Below the pieces are notes generated by a model, which saw only the letters and a program-made list of their open reading frames with translations, ran no database searches and was not told where the DNA came from. DNA of 19,657 bases from Spirochaetaceae bacterium. GTDB lineage: Bacteria; Spirochaetota; Spirochaetia; Treponematales; Breznakiellaceae. Location of the stretch: assembly GCA_031283025.1 (NCBI GenBank), contig JAITCP010000168.1, positions 1-19,657 on the forward strand, in the 5' to 3' direction. The position numbers were made by a program, and so were the translations under genes. Numbering within the stretch: position 1 is the first letter of the stretch; each line of letters opens with the position of its first letter. Shown here in pieces: positions 14,536 through 19,657 of the stretch.

Positions 14536-16290
14536 ATGAATTATTACAGCAAAAACAAGGAGTACATTGACACCCTGCCGGAATGGGCCAGGGAATTTGC
14601 CAATAAGTACGGCTCCAAGACGGCAAACCTCTATATACTTCACGGCAATATTCGGGACTATCTTCCCCACCAGAGCAATGAGGGGGAATTTACCTTTACA
14701 AGGATACAGGACTATATAGCGGAAAGAATTTTTGGCAACAAAAATATAATTGTCTTTTATGACAGGTCGAGCGGAGTGGTGTTTCTTGATAATGACTATG
14801 CCCTTGATTACCAAAAATTTTTGAGGGCAAGGTATCCTGAGGTAGACGATGATTCTGACTTTATGACAGCTAACCCGGAAGAAAGTTTTTTTTATCTTGA
14901 AAAATATTTTCTTGCCCGTATTCCCAAAGACAAGCGCGAACAATGCCGTATTGTGCTGATCATCGATTATGCGGAAACCATTGTGCCCCCCGGAGACCTG
15001 GGCCGTTATAATGAAGAAGACCGTTTTTGCATGGTAACCTTGAACCGCTGGGCGGTGAATCCCATCTTTACCGCGGGGGACATTTCAATCATCCTTTTGA
15101 CAGAAAACCTTGCAGATATTTCTCCCCGTTTGGCAGGTTCCCCTGCAACGGTAAAGGTAAATGTTCCGTTCCCCAGTGAAGAAGTACGGGAAAAATTTCT
15201 TGAGTTCAAGTTAAAGGAAGGCAAATTAATCCTTGACCGGGGCTTAAGCGCAAAGCAGGTGGCGGCTATGACCAGTGGCCTGAACCTGATGAATCTGAAC
15301 CGGCTTATATCGGAAAATTTTGAAACCACTGAAGTGTTAAATATGGAATACCTGCGGCAAAAGAAAAAAGAAATTATAGAAACAGAGGCGGCGGGGCTGC
15401 TGGAATTTCTGGAAACCGATTACAACCTTTCCCATGTATCGGGCCATGACTTTGTTAAGAAACGTTTTAAAAACGCCGCCAAGGCGATCAAGATGGGCCG
15501 GCTGGATGTGCTCCCCATGGGCTACCTTATCGCCGGCCCGGTGGGTACGGGAAAAAGTTTTATCGTCAGCGCATTTGCCGGAGAAATCGGCATACCAATG
15601 GTAAAGTTCCGCAACTTCCGTTCCAAATGGCAGGGCGATACTGAATCCAACCTGGAACGTATACTCAACATCCTTAAATCAATGGCGCCGGTAGCGGTAA
15701 TGATCGATGAAGCCGACGCCTTTTTGGGAGACCGGGATCAGGACGGGGATTCGGGAACCAGCAACCGGGTTTTTGCCCAGATTGCCAGCTTTATGGGAAA
15801 CACCGAATACCGGGGGCGGATTATCTGGTTTCTTATTACCTGCCGCCCTGACCTGGTGCCCATCGACTTAAAACGCCAGGGCCGCGCGGAGGAACACCTG
15901 GCGCTTTTTTATCCGGAAACTGATGAAGAGCGGGAAGACCTGTTCAAGACGCTGGTTCGTAAACTTGACCTTGACATAAGAAATTTTCCCGTGTCCGAAC
16001 TTTTCAAAAAGTACAAGCACGAATATTCCGGTGCGGACCTGGAAGCCCTGCTTGTCCGGGCCAAGCTGCTTGCCGCAATGGAGGATCGGATTTATATACG
16101 CAAGGATGATATGGAAGAAGCTATGGCGGATTTTGTTCCGGCTGCATACCCCCACGCGATTGAACTGCAAAACCTTGTGGCCGTTGTGGAATGTACCTCT
16201 AAAGAAATGCTTCCGGGCAGGCTTCGGAAAAAACCCCGTTCTGACCTGATCCGGGAAATACAGGAAATTAAACTTCTTCTGGGGGAGTAG
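14536..16290 (+). CDS. AAA ATPase with degenerate N-terminal AAA-like domain (Ycf46-like layout)
   Basis: It is 584 aa. Residues 1-250 resemble an AAA fold without a P-loop (NLYILHGNIRDYLP, IVLIIDYAETIVPP, ISIILLTENLADISPRL), as in Ycf46-type proteins. Residues 300-520 are an active AAA domain: Walker A GPVGTGKS (334-341), Walker B VMIDEAD (388-394) and a sensor-like ITCRPD near 435. The second-region-of-homology GRFD is altered to RQGRAEEH, so the arginine-finger arrangement may be atypical. A C-terminal lid helix contains EYSGADLEALLVRA. It is cytoplasmic, with no signal. It starts 15 nt after the LPP20 gene behind a short GGGG site, so it is in the envelope operon although it cannot reach the periplasm; its partner is unknown. 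Its last 23 nt overlap dapA tail to tail. Confidence 0.82.
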   Translation: MNYYSKNKEYIDTLPEWAREFANKYGSKTANLYILHGNIRDYLPHQSNEGEFTFTRIQDYIAERIFGNKNIIVFYDRSSGVVFLDNDYALDYQKFLRARYPEVDDDSDFMTANPEESFFYLEKYFLARIPKDKREQCRIVLIIDYAETIVPPGDLGRYNEEDRFCMVTLNRWAVNPIFTAGDISIILLTENLADISPRLAGSPATVKVNVPFPSEEVREKFLEFKLKEGKLILDRGLSAKQVAAMTSGLNLMNLNRLISENFETTEVLNMEYLRQKKKEIIETEAAGLLEFLETDYNLSHVSGHDFVKKRFKNAAKAIKMGRLDVLPMGYLIAGPVGTGKSFIVSAFAGEIGIPMVKFRNFRSKWQGDTESNLERILNILKSMAPVAVMIDEADAFLGDRDQDGDSGTSNRVFAQIASFMGNTEYRGRIIWFLITCRPDLVPIDLKRQGRAEEHLALFYPETDEEREDLFKTLVRKLDLDIRNFPVSELFKKYKHEYSGADLEALLVRAKLLAAMEDRIYIRKDDMEEAMADFVPAAYPHAIELQNLVAVVECTSKEMLPGRLRKKPRSDLIREIQEIKLLLGE

Positions 16291-17179
16291 CTCCCGACAA
16301 CATCTCCCGCAGAATTTTTTCGCTGTTTGCTGAAAGGGGCCCCAGGGGAAGCCGTACCGGCCCGGCGGGAAGCCCGGCCCAACGCATCGCCGTTTTTATG
16401 GGAACGGGATTGGTTTCTATAAATGCGTTCTTCATAAGGGGGAGGAGTTCATAATGAAGCCGCCGCCCTTCTTCAAAATTCCCGGAAAGTCCCGCGTTAA
16501 CCAGCGCCCTCACCTTTTTGGGAACCAGGTTAGAGATAACTGAGACGAGCCCGTCCCCGCCCAGGGCAAGAAGGGGCAGGGTAAACGAATCGTCCCCAGA
16601 CAGCACCCAAAAGGGATTGTCTGTATTTTTGCGGGGAATGGCGATGCGGTCTATTATATCGGTCATTTGAGCTATGTCTCCGGATGATTCTTTAACCCCT
16701 GCAATTCCCGGAATGTCGGCAATTTTTTCCATTAAGGCGGCGGGAATATTCCGCCCCGTCCGGCTTGCAATGTTGTACACGATTACCGGCAGCCCCGGTG
16801 CGGCGGCAGCTTCAAAATGCTTGATAAGCCCTGAATCGTTGGGTTTGTTGTAGTACGGAGTTACCACCAGGGCCGCATCGGCTCCCAGGTCTCTGGCCCG
16901 TTTTACATAGCCTTCCATGTGCCTGGTAGTATTGGAACCTGCTCCGATAATCAACGGCACCCGCCCTGCATTTTCTTCCACGGCAATTTTTATCAGCGTT
17001 TCCTCTTCTTCATCGTCCAGCGTGGGGGTTTCTCCGGTGGTTCCCAGCGGGACAAGGCCGTCTATTCCTGCTTCAATCTGGAAGTTGATAAGATTGCGGA
17101 AGCCGTCATAGTCAACATCCCCATTATCCGTCATTGGGGTAATCAGGGCCGTATAGGCTCCCTTAAATTCTTTCATCAT
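16268..17179 (-). CDS. dapA: 4-hydroxy-tetrahydrodipicolinate synthase
   Basis: It is 303 aa, the usual length. The enzyme condenses pyruvate with aspartate semialdehyde in the first committed step of lysine/diaminopimelate synthesis. Family marks are visible: GTTGE (46-50) with the active-site Thr pair, YNIASRTGRN (135-144) with the Tyr and Arg, and GVKESSGD with the Schiff-base Lys 163. Two ATGs are adjacent; GGAGG is 3 nt from the first (17179) and 6 nt from the second (17176), so the second may be the one used. The start lies inside the end of lysS (overlap 14-17 nt) with the ribosome site in lysS, so the two are translationally coupled. NAL or KDPG-aldolase relatives share the fold, but the motifs and lysS linkage favour DapA. 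Confidence 0.88.
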   Translation of the reverse strand: MMKEFKGAYTALITPMTDNGDVDYDGFRNLINFQIEAGIDGLVPLGTTGETPTLDDEEEETLIKIAVEENAGRVPLIIGAGSNTTRHMEGYVKRARDLGADAALVVTPYYNKPNDSGLIKHFEAAAAPGLPVIVYNIASRTGRNIPAALMEKIADIPGIAGVKESSGDIAQMTDIIDRIAIPRKNTDNPFWVLSGDDSFTLPLLALGGDGLVSVISNLVPKKVRALVNAGLSGNFEEGRRLHYELLPLMKNAFIETNPVPIKTAMRWAGLPAGPVRLPLGPLSANSEKILREMLSGATPPEEV

Positions 17180-18857
17180 TAACCTCCATTATGGCAAGAA
17201 GCCGTTCTTTGTCTATACTCCGCAAAAAGCTGGCAAGGCGGGGGCCCTGATCTTTTCCGATAAGAACCTGATAAGCGGCGCGGAACAGTTCCTTTCCGTC
17301 AAGGCCCGCGGTTTCCGCGCATTGGTAAATTGCCCCGGCGCAGGATTTGTCGTCTGCGTATGTTTCAATGTTGGCAATCACCGTATCGCGGAGCAGTTTT
17401 ATTCCGGCCAGTTCTTTTTCAGTCAGCGTTGTTTCTTCCCCGGCGGGCCGGAGCCGGAAGCGGAATTCTTCCGGGGCGTATTCCTCTATCCAGTTTTTTG
17501 CGCAGCGGCACCGTGTTAGTAAAGCCGGAAGCTGGGCATCGCTGGGGCCGCCGCCGGGATCATGCCGGATTCCCTCAATAGCCTTGTCTATGTCGCAGTC
17601 CGCAATCTGGATAAGGTTGCATAGGTGACGGAACGGTATCTGATACGGCTTAACGGCGGGCATTGCGGATTTGCCGCTGCTGCCGGTACTTCCGTTACTG
17701 CCTGAATTTACCTGGGAAAGTTCGTAAATCCGCTTTTCACGGAGGAATGTCAACTCGTCCTTTGCCTTTTCATCCCCCCAGGCTATGCGTTCGGTCTTAT
17801 CGTAATCTTCGTAAATCTTAATCACGTCCAGATCAAATGAAACGGTAAATTCCGTATTGGGCCGGGTGCCGGCAAAGAGGTAGCGGGTCAATTCGGGCGT
17901 ATAGACACGCAGCACTTCAGGAAGATCAATCACATTCCCTTTGGAGCTGGACATCTTGCCCGGACTCCCCTTAAGGCCGATAAAATCGTACCGGAACGTA
18001 ACCGGAGCCTCCCAATTATACACATCCAGGCACACATGACGTGCCGTGTCAAAACTGCCGCCGGAACTGTGATGTTCCTTTCCCGCCGGTTCAAAATCAA
18101 CCTGCTCATGTTCCCAGCGCATGGGCCAGTCAACACGCCATACCAATTTTACCGCGCTGGTTTTACGGAGATCCACCGTCTCTTTATTTCCGCATGAATT
18201 ACAGTGATACACGAGGCCCCATTCGCCGTCCCAGCCGTCAATGTCCGTTTCGTCTTTATTACACTTTTCGCAGAAGACGCTGACCGGCCACCATTCGCCC
18301 TGAATCTTGTGTTCCTCATCACGGTACTTATCCAGAATGTTTTTTAATACATCCCGTTTTTCCAGGGCGCGGCGCATACCTTCCGCATATTTGGAGGCGC
18401 GGTAATTTGCCGCCTGGTAAAGGTATTCGGGGAATATTCCTACCAGGGGGAGCGCGGTTTCCACATCTACTTCATGATGGCGGGCGTAGCTTTCATCCCG
18501 CTCAAAAGGATCGGGCACCATGGTAATGGGAAGCCGCAGGTGCTTTTTCATTTCCTCCTGTTTGGGCATATTGGCCGGAACTTTGCGGAATACGTCGTAA
18601 TCGTCCCAGGAATAGATGAACCGTACCTTTTGCCCCTTGTCACGGAGCGCCCTGACTACCAGCTCTACGGAAATGATCTCCCGGAAATTGCCTAAATGTA
18701 CCGTACCTGAAGGGGTAATCCCCGACGCGCAGGTGTAATGATCTTTTGCAGCGGCGCCCTTTTCGCGGATGATCCTGTCTGCGGTTTCATCCGCCCAGTG
18801 AGCGGTGCGGGTATCCGCTTTTACGCCGGAGACGCGGGTAGTTGTTGTTGTATCCAT
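17163..18857 (-). CDS. lysS: Class I lysyl-tRNA synthetase
   Basis: It attaches lysine to tRNA-Lys. This is the archaeal/spirochaete class I form, not the class II enzyme of most bacteria: the HIGH motif is HLGN (residues 54-57, in PSGTVHLGN), the KMSKS motif is KMSSSKGN (301-308), and a zinc-ribbon-like CEKC ... CNSC pair lies between them. A TTG in frame at 18896 would add 13 residues, but the ATG at 18857 gives the natural start MDTTTTT. No ribosome site precedes either. Length is 564 aa, somewhat longer than the roughly 520 I recall for the Borrelia enzyme; part of the excess is a Ser/Gly-rich linker (NSGSNGSTGSSGK, about 17663-17710) before the C-terminal helical part. It overlaps dapA and is divergent from lgt. 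Confidence 0.93.
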   Translation of the reverse strand: MDTTTTTRVSGVKADTRTAHWADETADRIIREKGAAAKDHYTCASGITPSGTVHLGNFREIISVELVVRALRDKGQKVRFIYSWDDYDVFRKVPANMPKQEEMKKHLRLPITMVPDPFERDESYARHHEVDVETALPLVGIFPEYLYQAANYRASKYAEGMRRALEKRDVLKNILDKYRDEEHKIQGEWWPVSVFCEKCNKDETDIDGWDGEWGLVYHCNSCGNKETVDLRKTSAVKLVWRVDWPMRWEHEQVDFEPAGKEHHSSGGSFDTARHVCLDVYNWEAPVTFRYDFIGLKGSPGKMSSSKGNVIDLPEVLRVYTPELTRYLFAGTRPNTEFTVSFDLDVIKIYEDYDKTERIAWGDEKAKDELTFLREKRIYELSQVNSGSNGSTGSSGKSAMPAVKPYQIPFRHLCNLIQIADCDIDKAIEGIRHDPGGGPSDAQLPALLTRCRCAKNWIEEYAPEEFRFRLRPAGEETTLTEKELAGIKLLRDTVIANIETYADDKSCAGAIYQCAETAGLDGKELFRAAYQVLIGKDQGPRLASFLRSIDKERLLAIMEVNDERI

Positions 18858-18867
18858 AGTAAAAAAA

Positions 18868-18896
18868 GCATAACAAAAATGTGAGGGAATGGGCAA
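18868..18896 (-). promoter_or_regulatory. possible lysS promoter
   Basis: On the - strand: TTGCCC (18896-18891), an 18-nt spacer and TATGCT (18873-18868). The -10 ends 10 nt before the lysS ATG, so the leader would be very short, in line with the lack of a Shine-Dalgarno sequence. Confidence 0.45.
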
Positions 18897-18916
18897 GTCA
18901 TGTGCAATAATAGAGG

Positions 18917-18941
18917 TGTTCGGAAACTTCAGTTCTGAACA
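18917..18941. repeat. imperfect palindrome D (AACTTCAGTT core)
   Basis: TGTTCGGAAACT and AGTTCTGAACA flank TC; all positions pair except one bulged A, with one G-U pair. Core, TC tip and the TGTTC/GAACA ends are the same as in palindrome A near 11324, so it is probably a diverged copy. It sits between the divergent lysS and lgt starts. Confidence 0.75.
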
Positions 18942-18988
18942 AGCTCCCCCACCTTGAATATTTACCCAAACTATGCTACCGTCATAAA

Positions 18989-19657
18989 ATGTTGCTGGCT
19001 GTTAACTTTCCCGCCTGGCTTAAACCGGAAATCATACCGGGCCTTCCGCTCCGCTGGTACGGCCTTATGTATCTGGTTGCTTTTGGCATCGCCTTCCTGC
19101 TTTACCGCAGGCAGGTCCGGGAGCGGAACTTTCCCATGAAAGAGGAAGAACTTTCCGGGCTTTTTTTCTGGGGCATACTCTGTCTGGTGCTGGGGGCCCG
19201 TATCTTTGCCACGCTTGTTTATGAAACCAGCCCCATCTACCGCAGGGAACCCTGGCGCATTCTCTGGCCGTTCCAAAACGGACGCTTTACCGGCCTAATG
19301 GGGATGAGCTACCACGGCGGGGTTATCGGCGGGCTTTTGGCGATTGTGTTCTATTCCCTCCGCCATCGTTTTGACATTAGGGAAATTGGCGATATGTTTG
19401 GCGCAAGCATCCCCCTGGGCTATACCGCGGGGCGGCTTGGCAACTTTATCAATGCGGAGCTTTACGGCAGGGTTACAACCAGCCCGCTGGGAATGATCTT
19501 CCCCGGGGCGGCGCTTCCCCTTAGTGAAGAATGGGTTAGGGATATAGCGGAAAAAACCGGCACCGTTGCGGCGAATGGCATGGTAAACCTTCCCCGCCAT
19601 CCATCCCAGCTTTATGAAGCGTTTTTTGAAGGAATAGTCCTCTGGCTCATCATCTGG
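18989..19657 (+). CDS. lgt: Prolipoprotein diacylglyceryl transferase, 3' partial
   Basis: 223 codons are visible and the frame runs off the window end. Lgt is an inner-membrane enzyme that moves diacylglycerol from phosphatidylglycerol to the lipobox Cys of prolipoproteins. Visible marks are: LPLRWYGLMYLVAF near the N-terminus, MSYHGGVIGGLL around residues 107-118, the Lgt signature GRLGNFINAELYGR around residues 149-162, and RHPSQLYEAFFEG near the end. Several hydrophobic helices fit a polytopic protein. The ATG at 18989 matches the usual N-terminus (FPAWLKPEI); there is no Shine-Dalgarno, and TATGCT (18972-18977) lies 11 nt upstream. It serves the many lipoproteins of this genome, including seven in this window. 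Confidence 0.93.
   Translation, partial: MLLAVNFPAWLKPEIIPGLPLRWYGLMYLVAFGIAFLLYRRQVRERNFPMKEEELSGLFFWGILCLVLGARIFATLVYETSPIYRREPWRILWPFQNGRFTGLMGMSYHGGVIGGLLAIVFYSLRHRFDIREIGDMFGASIPLGYTAGRLGNFINAELYGRVTTSPLGMIFPGAALPLSEEWVRDIAEKTGTVAANGMVNLPRHPSQLYEAFFEGIVLWLIIW

Noticed and set aside
18858..18988. Lysine riboswitch or T-box upstream of lysS
   Set aside because: The space before lysS is too short and lacks the conserved segments; the predicted leader is only a few nucleotides.

Overview
The window looks like chromosomal DNA from a spirochaete, most likely a host-associated Treponema. The grounds are a FlcA-like periplasmic flagellar collar protein, an archaeal-type class I lysyl-tRNA synthetase, an unusually high number of lipoprotein signal peptides (seven), BspA-type leucine-rich-repeat lipoproteins, and moderate GC with plain TTGACA/TATAAT-like promoters. 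The genus assignment is inference from gene content; there is no rRNA gene to confirm it.

Layout. (1) 1-4266, + strand: a FlcA-like membrane protein whose start lies before the window, with a 27-bp minisatellite in its acidic N-terminal part, followed 1 nt later by a TPR lipoprotein. (2) 4307-5623, - strand: an LRR_5 (BspA-like) lipoprotein. (3) 5877-8100, + strand: a membrane protein joining an 11-residue hydrophobic/basic repeat to a domain resembling the C-terminal half of the glucitol PTS protein SrlE, then a Rossmann/SAF-domain oxidoreductase. (4) 8152-9957, + strand: a second LRR_5 lipoprotein sharing cap, repeats and tail with the first but in inverted orientation. (5) 10043-10558: a DUF4160/DUF2442 gene pair. 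(6) 10737-16290, + strand: an envelope cluster of an LPP20-like lipoprotein, a block of long palindromes, an LpoB-like lipoprotein, a COG3014-type lipoprotein, an LPP20 lipoprotein and a Ycf46-like AAA ATPase. (7) 16268-18857, - strand: lysS and dapA, overlapping. (8) 18989-end, + strand: the start of lgt.

How it fits together. Region 6 reads as one envelope operon. LpoB-family proteins activate penicillin-binding proteins in Enterobacteria, so a cell-wall or envelope-complex role is plausible, and the AAA protein at the end has no obvious partner otherwise. lysS-dapA joins use of lysine in translation with the committed step of its synthesis. lgt supplies the lipid modification that the seven lipoproteins need.

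Most unusual points: the repeat-SrlE fusion without its PTS phosphoryl-carrier domain; the 11324-11518 palindrome block sharing an AACTTCAGTT core with a copy near lgt; inverted LRR repeats flanking the SrlE-like/oxidoreductase pair; and four genes with no Shine-Dalgarno sequence and a -10-like hexamer 7-11 nt before the start codon. No tRNA, rRNA, CRISPR, transposase or phage gene was seen, and no gene-free stretch exceeds 300 bases.
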